Below, piece after piece: positions 42,488 to 50,585 of a DNA stretch of 64,000 nucleotides. Made by a program: the position numbers and the translations under genes. Positions within the stretch are counted from its first letter, which is position 1. The number at the start of each line of letters is the position of its first letter. The DNA lies in the NCBI RefSeq assembly GCF_000520015.2, contig NZ_CP007044.2:1488001-1552000 (forward strand). Direction: 5' to 3'. Source of the DNA: Chania multitudinisentens RB-25. GTDB taxonomy: Bacteria; Pseudomonadota; Gammaproteobacteria; Enterobacterales; Enterobacteriaceae. The notes below the pieces were generated by a model that did no database searches, was not told where the DNA came from, and was given only the letters and a program-made list of their open reading frames with translations.

Positions 42488-42646
42488 CTAAGCCCTAAAT
42501 CCTTCCACTTCCCACCGTTGCAACCGAAGTACACCGGGCGCAGCGATGACCTCCAGTTGTTCAGCCCTGGCAGTGCCGGATTCGGTAAGCCAGTCGCCAC
42601 CGATAATCACCTCGCTCCCGTGTTCAATCGACTCCAAATCTTGCCG
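42488..42646 (-). pseudogene. Short coding remnant, copy 2 (GGDWL peptide)
   Basis: A 53-codon minus-strand frame ending with TAG at 42490-42488 reads DLESIEHGSEVIIGGDWLTE then SGTARAEQLEVIAAPGVLRL. It is the diverged twin of the remnant at 40516-40650, in the same orientation. Together the copies bracket the two lipoprotein genes and toxin remnant 2. The next 200 bases (42647-42849) hold a near-perfect palindrome, ACGCACAA-A-TTGTGCGT (42726-42742), and no recognisable gene. Confidence 0.55.
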
Positions 42647-42849
42647 CTATTGGCTGGCTATGCACAGTGCGTTGATAGCCTTGCTCGCCATCACATTTTT
42701 TCGCTGCCACTGTGTGATCCTCATCACGCACAAATTGTGCGTTCCGTGAAGCTTCGCACAATTCTCTTGAATAAGCCGGCTTCCCACTCTGCCTGCCTCC
42801 CACGCCCAGGTTTATCACCCAAAGGAAAGGCTTATTCTCAATCACAGGT

Positions 42850-44445
42850 TTAGGGAGCGGTGTTATCCAGCTCCAGGCTGTTGGCCAGGTGCAAAATCCT
42901 GTGTGGATCAAGCAGCAGGTTAAAGGTGTAAGGGTGCTGTGAGCCACGGGTGGCAAACCACTGTTCAAGGTCGGCAACAAATTGGCGCAGAGTCTGTAAA
43001 GCGAGCCGGAGCTGTTCGCGTTGCTCTGGCTGTTCACCATATTTGCGTATCCATAGGCGGAGAGCAAAGGCGTGAGTGGCATGGCTGAAAGCGCGGGTAT
43101 ACCAGACCGCTCTTTCCCAGGCGTCAATCAGGTTCTGTTTAAAGGCATCGGTCAGCGCCATAGCGGGTAACTGTTTGCTGACTTGGGTCCATAGATATTC
43201 GGCCAGAAAACGGGATTTTTGCTTTTCAAGCGTAATGAGTTGCATCTGCTGTGCCCCTAACGCTTCGTCATCTGCGGGCATCAGCGGCTGGAAAGATTGG
43301 GCCCAGTTCGCGCTACGGGTATCCATATGCAGCAATTGCAGCGCTTGTTCGAAATCAGTGGGGAGCTGGCTGTGCCGCTGCAATAGCCGCCCAAGCAAGC
43401 TTGAGGTTTTGCACATCCAGTCGTGGCTTGAAAGAAAAATGGCAAACAAGCTGTCGATTTGCTGCTGCGGCAGCGGGCGCAGGCAATGTGCCTCCAGCCA
43501 CTTGGCAAAGATGTCGCGCGGCTGGGCGAGCGGAGTGCGAATAAGTTGGGAAAGACCGTACAGATTGAGTTCATTCACCGAATCGGTGAGCAGGTTGTTG
43601 GGTATCCATTCCCAATTCATGCGGATGGTCACGGCATCGAGTTCATCTCCCACGGCTTGGGTTGCCCAATGTAAGCGTTTTTGCAATTCGTCCAACAGGC
43701 AGCAGGGCAGCAAGGTCCAGCCGTATTCAATGCCCCACAGATCGAATTCCAGCCATTTGCGGTAACCGCTTAGGCTGGTCAGGTTAGGGTTGTTGGCGAA
43801 ACCGGGACGGTAGTCCAACTCTGTGGCTTTCATGGATGCTCGAACATCGTTCGGTAAGCCATCCAGAGCCATTTTTAACTGCTGGCGCGGCCATTCTTTA
43901 TCCTGATAGTCGCGGAGTGTGAGTTGGCACCCTTGGCGACGCAGGCCCTGGTAGAGGCGCTGTAGCGCCTGCTGCCATTCAGTGGGGTGAACATGGGGCG
44001 TAGAGAGCGAGAGCCGCAATCCGCGCACCGCAGGTAGATGGCTCAGAATCTCCGGCAGGGCTTCACCAAAAAAATGGTTCAGGAACGCAGCATCAGGGTG
44101 AGGGGTATCGGAGAGAAAGTATTCAGGGAATTTGCGCCGTAAGTCATGGCTATTGGGGGCAGCTTCGCCCTGGAGCCAGAGCTGAATGTGGTTTTCCTCA
44201 CAGTAGCGGCCAACCCTTTGCAGGTAGTGCAGGGCGTTATTGCGCGCCAGAAGCAGGTGTTCCACCTCTGAGCGGCGGCATAACGGCGAGGGTTTAGCCA
44301 GCAATGCCATCAACGTCTGCTGGTGCAGGATCAGCCCATTGAATTGGTATTTTTTAATCAGGCGCACCACCTCAAGAAAACTGCCCCACTGCCAGAAGGT
44401 GGGCGAGTTTTCTTCAAGAAACAGCAGCGGTACTTGGCTACTCAT
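42850..44445 (-). CDS. Unknown 531-residue protein, possibly a glycosidase-like TIM barrel
   Basis: A 531-residue cytoplasmic protein with no signal peptide. I do not recognise the family with certainty. The N-terminal half alternates strands and helices like a TIM barrel (LFLEENSPTFWQWGSFLEVV, then LIKKYQFNGLILHQQTLMAL; later LPAVRGLRLSLSTPHVHPTE and IEYGWTLLPCCLLDELQKR). The C-terminal half is helical. A glycoside hydrolase of the alpha-glucuronidase or hexosaminidase type is possible, which would suit its place: it is transcribed away from the oligogalacturonide-type genes beginning at 44561, with which it shares a 115-bp divergent control region. Confidence 0.6.
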   Translation of the reverse strand: MSSQVPLLFLEENSPTFWQWGSFLEVVRLIKKYQFNGLILHQQTLMALLAKPSPLCRRSEVEHLLLARNNALHYLQRVGRYCEENHIQLWLQGEAAPNSHDLRRKFPEYFLSDTPHPDAAFLNHFFGEALPEILSHLPAVRGLRLSLSTPHVHPTEWQQALQRLYQGLRRQGCQLTLRDYQDKEWPRQQLKMALDGLPNDVRASMKATELDYRPGFANNPNLTSLSGYRKWLEFDLWGIEYGWTLLPCCLLDELQKRLHWATQAVGDELDAVTIRMNWEWIPNNLLTDSVNELNLYGLSQLIRTPLAQPRDIFAKWLEAHCLRPLPQQQIDSLFAIFLSSHDWMCKTSSLLGRLLQRHSQLPTDFEQALQLLHMDTRSANWAQSFQPLMPADDEALGAQQMQLITLEKQKSRFLAEYLWTQVSKQLPAMALTDAFKQNLIDAWERAVWYTRAFSHATHAFALRLWIRKYGEQPEQREQLRLALQTLRQFVADLEQWFATRGSQHPYTFNLLLDPHRILHLANSLELDNTAP

Positions 44446-44560
44446 TGTGGTCCTTTTACATGCTGGGCAAATAGTGAGCGAGCAAAGTCAGTGGATAGTA
44501 GAACGAGGGGGGTGATGAGTCAATCGCCTGCCAGAGAATGAAAAAGAAGGAGAAATACAG

Positions 44561-45871
44561 ATGAAAACCTATGCACTGGTTGGCACCGGTGGGCGTTCGG
44601 GAATGTATTTGGAGGCGATTGCGACAAGCTACTCCCAGTCGGCACGTTTGGTGGCGTTATGTGACACCAACCAGACGCGCATGGATTATGCGAACCGCAA
44701 TCTTGAAAGCTGGGGGCATGGGGCAGTCGCTACCTGGAAAGCCGCTGATTTTGAGCAGATGATTGCCGAGCATCGGCCAGATATCGTCATCGTAACCAGC
44801 GTTGATCGCACTCACGATCGCTACATTATTCGTGCAATGGAGTTGGGATGCGACGTCATCACAGAAAAGCCAATGACCGTTGATGCTGAGCGTTGCCTGG
44901 CGATTGTTAATGCCGTGGAGCGAACAGGCCGTGATTTACGCGTAACGTTTAACTACCGCTATGCCCCTCATCACAGCAAGCTGCGTGAGCTGATTCTCAA
45001 TAACACCTTGGGTGAAGTGTTTTCTGTGCACTTTGAATGGTTACTGAATACCCAACATGGCGCGGATTATTTTCGGCGCTGGCACCGCGACAAACGCAAC
45101 AGCGGCGGGTTACTGGTGCATAAATCCACGCATCATTTCGATTTAGTCAATTTCTGGCTCGGCTCTGTACCTGAATCGGTTTATGCCCAAGGAGATTTGC
45201 GCTTTTACGGCAGAGAAAACGCAGAAAACCGTGGCGTCACCGAATTTTATCCGCGCTGCCATCAGCAGGAATATGCCCGTCATGATCCGTTTGCCTTACA
45301 TATGGAAGATCGGGCGATGCTGAAAAGCCTGTATCTGGAAGCGGAGCATGAAGACGGTTATCTGCGGGATCAGAGCGTATTCAGTGATGGTATCAGCATT
45401 GAAGATACCTTGGCGGTGCTGGTGAAATACCGCAATAAAACGTTGTTGACCTATTCCCTGAATGCTTACCAACCCTGGGAAGGATTAAACATCGCTTTTA
45501 ATGGCAGTAAAGGGCGTTTGGAAATGAAGCTGGTAGAGAACGCCTACGTCAATGGTGGGGGCGAACGCAAGGAAGAGGGTAGCCTGATGGACTGCCAGAT
45601 TACCTGGTATCCGATGTTTGGCGCGCCGGAGCAGATTGCGGTGGAGTACGGCAAAGGGGGGCACGGCGGCGGTGATGCCTTGATTTTGCAAGAGCTGTTT
45701 GGTCAACCAGCCCCTGATCCGCTCAAACGGCGGGCTGATTATCACGATGGGGCAATGTCTATTCTGACCGGGATCTGCGGCAATTTATCCATGCAGCGTA
45801 ACCGGCCCGTTTTTATTGATGAATTACCGGTCGCCAGAATGTTATTGGCGCGGAAAAATAAGGAGCAGTAA
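44561..45871 (+). CDS. Gfo/Idh/MocA-family oxidoreductase
   Basis: A 436-residue NAD(P)-dependent sugar oxidoreductase. The N-terminal Rossmann fold shows ALVGTGGRSGMYLEAIA at the start and the hallmark EKPMTVDAE near residues 107-115 (catalytic Lys). The C-terminal alpha/beta domain has NYRYAPHHSKLRELI near 131 and the active-site His region HKSTHHFDLVNFWLGS near 187. It probably oxidises or epimerises an unsaturated or modified uronate. AAGGAG lies 9 bases before the start. The lyase gene begins 3 bases after its stop, so the two are cotranscribed. Confidence 0.88.
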   Translation: MKTYALVGTGGRSGMYLEAIATSYSQSARLVALCDTNQTRMDYANRNLESWGHGAVATWKAADFEQMIAEHRPDIVIVTSVDRTHDRYIIRAMELGCDVITEKPMTVDAERCLAIVNAVERTGRDLRVTFNYRYAPHHSKLRELILNNTLGEVFSVHFEWLLNTQHGADYFRRWHRDKRNSGGLLVHKSTHHFDLVNFWLGSVPESVYAQGDLRFYGRENAENRGVTEFYPRCHQQEYARHDPFALHMEDRAMLKSLYLEAEHEDGYLRDQSVFSDGISIEDTLAVLVKYRNKTLLTYSLNAYQPWEGLNIAFNGSKGRLEMKLVENAYVNGGGERKEEGSLMDCQITWYPMFGAPEQIAVEYGKGGHGGGDALILQELFGQPAPDPLKRRADYHDGAMSILTGICGNLSMQRNRPVFIDELPVARMLLARKNKEQ

Positions 45872-45873
45872 TT

Positions 45874-47058
45874 ATGGCAAAGGGCGATATTTATCCACTG
45901 GAGTATCATGAATATATTGATGAAAGTACCGGTTCACGGGTCACTCGCCTGACGCCGCCCGATATTATTTGTCATCGTAACTATTTCTATCAGAAGTGTT
46001 TTCTCGATAATGGGCAATCACTTATTTTCGCGGCGGAGTTTGATGGGTTCCGCAATTATTACCGGCTTGAACTTGCCACTGGCAAAGCCACTCAATTGAC
46101 GCAGGGGCCGGGTGATAACACCTTTGGCGGTTTCCTCTCGCCAGACGAATTGTATCTCTATTACGTCAAAGGTGAACGCAATCTGATGCGTGTTGCGTTA
46201 CAAGATCCTCATTTGACTGAAACCTCGGTTTATCAGGTGGCAGATGAGTGGGTTGGATACGGCACCTGGGTAGCCAATACTGCCTGTACTCAATTGGTGG
46301 GGGTGGAAATTCATCGCGACAGTTGGCGGCCAGTCAGTGACTGGACCGTATTCCAGACGTTTTACGAGGAAAACCCGCTGTGCCGGGTAATCCGCATTGA
46401 TTTGCAGACCGGCCAGAGCACCACGTTATTACAGGAAAATCAGTGGTTGGGTCACCCGATTTATCGCCCTTACGATGATAACACGGTGGCATTTTGCCAC
46501 GAGGGGCCGCTGGATCGGGTTGATACCCGTATGTGGTTGATGAATGAAGATGGCAGCAATATTCGTAAAGTGAAAGAGCCAGCGCCGGGTGAGAGCTATA
46601 CCCATGAGTTTTGGGTGCCAGACGGCTCCGCCATGATGTATGTCACCTATGTGAAAGACAGCCCGGTGCGTTATCTATGCCGTGTCGATCCTATCAGCGG
46701 CCAAGATGAAAAAATCGTCGAAATGCCGCCCTGTTCCCATGTGATGAGCAATGACAATGGGCGGCTGGCTGTCGGTGATGGCTCAGGGAAACCGATTGAT
46801 ATCGTTGATAATGAAGGCTATGGCGATGTGACAGATCCTTACCTGTATCTCTTTGACCTGAAAAATAAACAAACGCATAAAATTGCCAAACACAGCAGTT
46901 CATGGGCGGTATTGGATGGCGATCGCCAGGTGACTCATCCTCATCCATCATTTACTCCCGATGAGAAAAAAGTGCTGTTTTCATCCGATAAAGATGGCAA
47001 GCCGGCGTTGTATTTGGCCAGTATTCCTGACGCGGTTCTACGTAGTATTCAATTATAA
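45874..47058 (+). CDS. ogl: Oligogalacturonate lyase (PL22 family)
   Basis: A 394-residue cytoplasmic seven-bladed beta-propeller lyase. In pectin-degrading enterobacteria Ogl splits short oligogalacturonides to 5-keto-4-deoxyuronate by beta-elimination with Mn. The N-terminus (LEYHEYIDESTGSRVTRLTP, then RNYFYQKCFLDNG) and late motifs (SYTHEFWVPDGSAMMYVTY; THPHPSFTPDEKKVLFSSD) with the metal-binding His residues match Ogl closely. Absence of a signal peptide agrees with the cytoplasmic location. It stands between the oxidoreductase and a sugar-binding protein gene. No kduI, kduD or pectate lyase genes are in the window. Confidence 0.9.
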   Translation: MAKGDIYPLEYHEYIDESTGSRVTRLTPPDIICHRNYFYQKCFLDNGQSLIFAAEFDGFRNYYRLELATGKATQLTQGPGDNTFGGFLSPDELYLYYVKGERNLMRVALQDPHLTETSVYQVADEWVGYGTWVANTACTQLVGVEIHRDSWRPVSDWTVFQTFYEENPLCRVIRIDLQTGQSTTLLQENQWLGHPIYRPYDDNTVAFCHEGPLDRVDTRMWLMNEDGSNIRKVKEPAPGESYTHEFWVPDGSAMMYVTYVKDSPVRYLCRVDPISGQDEKIVEMPPCSHVMSNDNGRLAVGDGSGKPIDIVDNEGYGDVTDPYLYLFDLKNKQTHKIAKHSSSWAVLDGDRQVTHPHPSFTPDEKKVLFSSDKDGKPALYLASIPDAVLRSIQL

Positions 47059-47073
47059 TAAAAGGATTTCGTT

Positions 47074-48387
47074 ATGCTGATAAAATCGGTTACCTTTGCG
47101 GCAAAATGCTTATTTGCCACAACATTGTTTACCACTACTCTGTTTTCTACATCAGGTATGGCTTTAGCGAAAGACGTTGAATTACGTTTTTCCTGGTGGG
47201 GCGGTAATGCTCGTCATCAGGCAACGTTGGAGGCAATAAAAGCTTTCGAACAGAAATACCCGCATATTAAAGTTAAAGCAGAATATGCGGGCTGGGAAGG
47301 GTATTTATCCCGTTTAACCACCCAGATTGCCGGAGGAAAAGAGCCGGATGTAATTCAAACAAATTGGAACTGGCTGCCGATTTTCTCTAAATATGGCACC
47401 GGATTCTATGACTTACATCAGGTGGCAAAGACGCTGGATTTAACGCAGTACGATCCGCAGTCGCTAGAGAGCGTTACGGTGAATGGTAAACTGAATGGTA
47501 TTCCAGTCGCAGCGACCGCGCGCAGTTTTTATTACAATAAAGAAAAATGGCAGGAGATGGGAGTCGCTTACCCGCAAAGTTGGGATGAATTAAAAGCGGC
47601 AGGCTTGGCATTTAAGGCTAAGGATGAAAACAGCTACCCATTGGTGCTGGACTATATGGAGTCACTGACGCTGTTACAATCCTATATGGTACAGAAATAC
47701 AATATTCCTGCGATTGATGAAAAAAATGCGAAATTTAACTATACCCCTCAGCAGTGGGAGGAGTTTTTCCAACTATATAAAGACTTGGTGGATAGTCATG
47801 TATTCCCTTCCAAACGCGTACTGACATCATACGGTAATGCCAATACATGGGAAATGAGCCCGTGGATTAACGGTACGTGGGGAGGGGTTTATATGTGGAA
47901 TACCAATGCCTTGATGTATCAGAATAACCTGGCCGCACCGAAGAATAAATTAGAACTGGGGCCGTTCTTCATGCTGCCAGGGGCGAAAGATGCGGGACTA
48001 TTCTTTAAACCCACGATGATGTTTAGCATCAGCCGTAACACCAAACACCCGGAAGAATCGGCTTTGCTGATTAACTTCCTGATGAATGAACCTGAAGGGG
48101 TAAAAGCCTTGGGGCTGGAGCGTGGTGTGCCATTAAGCCAAACTGCTTATCAACAGCTGCTGCAAAATGGCGTAATTAAAGAGGACAGTATTGTTGTCAC
48201 AGGTCTGAAATCTTTTATGGCATTACCTCATAATATTCCGACCTCTGCTTATTTTGATTATCCGCAGTTTGTGGCGCTGTATCATGAAACTATCCAGAAA
48301 ATCGATCAGGGTGATTTATCGGTAAAAGATGCGGCATCCTCTTTTGCGAAAAGTGCCGATCGAATTATGAAAAAAACAATGAAATAA
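47074..48387 (+). CDS. Family 1 sugar ABC binding protein (oligogalacturonide-type, TogB-like)
   Basis: A 437-residue periplasmic binding protein with a long signal peptide (cleavage after MALA near residue 32). The mature part starts KDVELRFSWWGGNARHQATL, as in TogB and related oligosaccharide-binding proteins, with GWEGYLSRLTTQIAGGKEPD near 70-89 and ATARSFYYNKEKW near 149. It would bind oligogalacturonides for the lyase encoded just upstream. No matching permease or ATPase genes (togM, togN, togA) lie nearby, so it must work with a transporter encoded elsewhere or be a leftover. A nine-base-pair hairpin follows its stop. Confidence 0.87.
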   Translation: MLIKSVTFAAKCLFATTLFTTTLFSTSGMALAKDVELRFSWWGGNARHQATLEAIKAFEQKYPHIKVKAEYAGWEGYLSRLTTQIAGGKEPDVIQTNWNWLPIFSKYGTGFYDLHQVAKTLDLTQYDPQSLESVTVNGKLNGIPVAATARSFYYNKEKWQEMGVAYPQSWDELKAAGLAFKAKDENSYPLVLDYMESLTLLQSYMVQKYNIPAIDEKNAKFNYTPQQWEEFFQLYKDLVDSHVFPSKRVLTSYGNANTWEMSPWINGTWGGVYMWNTNALMYQNNLAAPKNKLELGPFFMLPGAKDAGLFFKPTMMFSISRNTKHPEESALLINFLMNEPEGVKALGLERGVPLSQTAYQQLLQNGVIKEDSIVVTGLKSFMALPHNIPTSAYFDYPQFVALYHETIQKIDQGDLSVKDAASSFAKSADRIMKKTMK

Positions 48388-48420
48388 ATTAGCATAATTG
48401 AGCCACATTAGGGAATTGAA

Positions 48421-48451
48421 CCTCCCCGAGTTATATATTTTTTCGGGGAGG
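48421..48451 (+). other. Strong hairpin after the binding-protein gene
   Basis: CCTCCCCGA (48421-48429) and TCGGGGAGG (48443-48451) form a perfect nine-base stem with an AT-rich loop. The T-run lies in the loop instead of after the stem, so it is more likely an mRNA-stabilising stem between the binding-protein gene and the next gene than a terminator. Confidence 0.7.
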
Positions 48452-48493
48452 ATCTGCTGTGGTTATAGCTATATATTTATCTTATGGAATGAC

Positions 48494-49336
48494 ATGATGA
48501 TAACATTCAGTGCCACACTTACTTGCCAGTATGACGCAATATTTTCCCCGTTCAGTGCCAAACAATTTTATCAGGGCTTGGCATGGCTGAAAAATAGCAC
48601 TTTTGATGCTGCGGAGTTATGTATTGCCGATTACAACAATGTTGATGTTATCGCTATAGCGCATGCGTTAGCTGAACACGGTTTGGGCTGCACCACCATT
48701 GCATCCGGGCAGGCACGTAAACGGGAAGGGCTGTCATTACTGGCAGCAGATGACGCTTTATTACAGCGCACGCGGCAGCGGATATATCAGCATATTGATG
48801 CGGCGGCGATATTGGGTTCCTATGTCACTATTGGCTCATTGCGAGCCACAGAAACTGCATTGAGTATCGAGCAATATAAGCATTCACTGGCACAGGGGCT
48901 GGCACCTTGTATCGACTATGCGCAAAAATGTGGTGTTACGCTGATTATTGAAGCGTTAAATCGTTATGAGATCAGTCACCTTAATAGTGCCGAAGATATG
49001 ATGTTATTCCTTGAGTTTATAGGCATGCCGCCCAACGTGGGTATTCTGTGGGATGTATTTCATGCCAATATTGAAGACCAGAGTTTTGCCGCTGCTATTC
49101 AACGGATGGGGCCGAGCCTGCATCATGTGCATTTCGCTGATTCCAACCGTGCTTTTCCTGGTTATGGACATCTGGCCTTTGAGGATATTTATCGGCACTT
49201 GCAGCAATCCGGTTACCAGGGCGCTATTTCGCTTGAGTGTTTATGCCGCCCTTCTGCCCAAACGGTTATTAAACAGGCGAAACCTTTTATTGAACGGCTG
49301 CGCCAGTTGGCGTGCGCTAGCGCTTCCCGTCAGTAA
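48494..49336 (+). CDS. Xylose isomerase-like TIM barrel (sugar-phosphate isomerase/epimerase family)
   Basis: A 280-residue AP-endonuclease-2/xylose-isomerase-like TIM-barrel protein, probably a sugar epimerase or isomerase with a divalent metal. Marks are TLIIEALNRYEISHLNSAED near residues 154-173 (metal Glu), VGILWDVFHANIED near 184-197 (metal Asp and His), LHHVHFADSNRAFPGYGHL near 212-230 and AISLECLCRP near 246. The frame is open from 48398, but that would place the strong hairpin inside the gene and add a non-conserved leader, so the ATG at 48494 (or 48497) is chosen. Last gene of the oligogalacturonide-type set. The barnase remnant follows directly. Confidence 0.85.
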   Translation: MMITFSATLTCQYDAIFSPFSAKQFYQGLAWLKNSTFDAAELCIADYNNVDVIAIAHALAEHGLGCTTIASGQARKREGLSLLAADDALLQRTRQRIYQHIDAAAILGSYVTIGSLRATETALSIEQYKHSLAQGLAPCIDYAQKCGVTLIIEALNRYEISHLNSAEDMMLFLEFIGMPPNVGILWDVFHANIEDQSFAAAIQRMGPSLHHVHFADSNRAFPGYGHLAFEDIYRHLQQSGYQGAISLECLCRPSAQTVIKQAKPFIERLRQLACASASRQ

Positions 49337-49447
49337 GCGCTAGATAACACCGCCCCCCATCACCAACATCAAGGGCTATACTCAGAAGATGGTCTGATGT
49401 TTGTCACGCGTGACCATGAGAAAAACTTCATGCGGATGGAGTGAGCT
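49337..49447 (+). pseudogene. C-terminal stub of a barnase-like ribonuclease
   Basis: In the 112 bases between the isomerase stop and the barstar gene, one frame ends with YSEDGLMFVTRDHEKNF and then a stop at 49445-49447. This is the terminal beta-hairpin of barnase-type guanyl-preferring ribonucleases (compare LYSSDWLIYKTTDHYQTF in barnase), including the catalytic-type His. Only about the last 25-30 residues remain. The rest has been replaced by the accessory region. The surviving stub lies immediately before its natural inhibitor gene, as expected for a barnase-barstar pair. Confidence 0.75.
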
Positions 49448-49448
49448 G

Positions 49449-49748
49449 ATGGGGAAAATAGAATTCGATTTTAATCAGATATCTGATCTACCGGCGTTTT
49501 ATCAGCAATTTGCCGCTCAGTTTGCGTTAGGGGAAGGGTTTGGCGCCAATCTTGATGCGCTCTGGGATGTGGTGACCGGTGATATCGAGCTGCCGGTTGA
49601 GATTGAATTTGCCAATCTCAACGCCCGCCGCAAACGCCGCTTTGGTGCCATTATTCTGCTGTTTGAAGAAGCGGAAGAAGAACTGGAAGGTAACCTGCGG
49701 TTCAATATCCGTGAAACAGGTAATTCGGCGCAGCATCACCGGGGATGA
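49449..49748 (+). CDS. yhcO: Barstar-family ribonuclease inhibitor (YhcO-like)
   Basis: A 99-residue barstar homologue. It begins MGKIEFDFNQISDLPAFYQQ and has the barstar core FGANLDALWDVVTGD near residues 31-45 and FGAIILLFEEAEEELEG near 71-87, including the acidic residues that fill the ribonuclease active site. A longer frame opens at 49401, but the ATG at 49449 has GGAGTGA upstream and matches YhcO. Its cognate ribonuclease is reduced to a stub directly upstream, so this inhibitor is now an orphan at this locus. Confidence 0.9.
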   Translation: MGKIEFDFNQISDLPAFYQQFAAQFALGEGFGANLDALWDVVTGDIELPVEIEFANLNARRKRRFGAIILLFEEAEEELEGNLRFNIRETGNSAQHHRG

Positions 49749-49781
49749 ACAGCGTCCATCCCCTCTAAATGCCGTTGGCGA

Positions 49782-50330
49782 TCACTGCTGTGCCTCTGCC
49801 AGATCGCGCAGGTACTGGAAGATTTGGCGGAACGATTTTGGCGGCTTGTTAGCGGCCTTCTCTTTTTGTGCGTTGCGCACCAGTGCGCGTAACTGTTGGC
49901 GATCGGCCTCTGGGTACAGTTCCAGCACGGTGGGGATCGCATCATCACCTTCTGTCACCAGGCGGTCACGCAGAGATTCCAGCTTGTGGAACAGTGAAAC
50001 CTGCTGATTATGGCGGTTTTTCAACTTATCGAGCGCGGTCTGAATCGGTTCCACGTCACGGGCGCGCAGCATTTTGCCAATCAGCTGGATTTGGCGACGG
50101 CGGCCTTCTTTTTTGATCTTTTGCGCCAGCTCAATGGCGATACGCAGGTCTTCATCCAGCGGAATGCGTTCCAGTGCGTTTTTGCCTAGTTCGACCAACT
50201 CAGTACCCAAGTCTTTCAGTGCTTCAGCATCACGCTTAATTTCACTTTTACTGACCCAGATAATCTCGTCATCGTCCTCGTTTTCATTCTCAGGGACATC
50301 GTCGAGCCAGTCTTCAGGTTGTTTGTTCAT
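49782..50330 (-). CDS. darP: Ribosome-associated protein YjgA (DarP, dual-action ribosomal maturation)
   Basis: A 182-residue acidic helical protein (DUF615; E. coli 183) that associates with the late 50S precursor and helps its maturation. Marks are KQPEDWLDDVPENE at the N-terminus, the central EIIWVSKSEIKRDAEALKDL, the basic helix KIKKEGRRRQIQLIGKMLR near residues 70-88 and the C-terminal KPPKSFRQIFQYLRDL. It is transcribed divergently from pmbA, the usual arrangement. Its upstream region contains a shortened ERIC element. Confidence 0.96.
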   Translation of the reverse strand: MNKQPEDWLDDVPENENEDDDEIIWVSKSEIKRDAEALKDLGTELVELGKNALERIPLDEDLRIAIELAQKIKKEGRRRQIQLIGKMLRARDVEPIQTALDKLKNRHNQQVSLFHKLESLRDRLVTEGDDAIPTVLELYPEADRQQLRALVRNAQKEKAANKPPKSFRQIFQYLRDLAEAQQ

Positions 50331-50395
50331 CGTCGGCTCCGTTAAAAAAAAGAGGCTAATCCTAACAGGTTGCTGGCATTATGCGAAATTCAACG

Positions 50396-50456
50396 TATAC
50401 CCGCCATACTTCAAATTACAGCTGTGTTGACTGCAACTCGAATTATTTAGGGTATA
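50396..50456. repeat. Shortened ERIC derivative
   Basis: About 61 bases from TATACCC (50396) to GGGTATA (50456), with the ERIC terminal arms CCATACTTCAAATTAC and GCAACTCGAATTATTTA but without the central GTAAGTGACTGGGG core. It is a deletion form of the element at 8401 and lies in the 255-bp yjgA-pmbA divergent region. Confidence 0.8.
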
Positions 50457-50585
50457 AACTCAAAAATAGATTAGGCTATGTTCTGCTCTGCTGCGGGTGT
50501 TCTTTTTGCAGCAATATAGCCTGAAATAAAACCACGCCGCCACGGCACTTTTCTCAACGATTTTCTGATTAATTATGGCCGATTG

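Noticed and set aside
42518..42853. 111-codon plus-strand frame over the second GGDWL remnant
   Set aside because: The silent-substitution pattern between the two copies supports the minus-strand frame, and the plus frame has no ribosome site or recognisable motifs.
48398..48493. Longer N-terminus for the TIM-barrel isomerase
   Set aside because: It would translate through a strong hairpin and adds residues not seen in the family. The ATG at 48494 is better placed.
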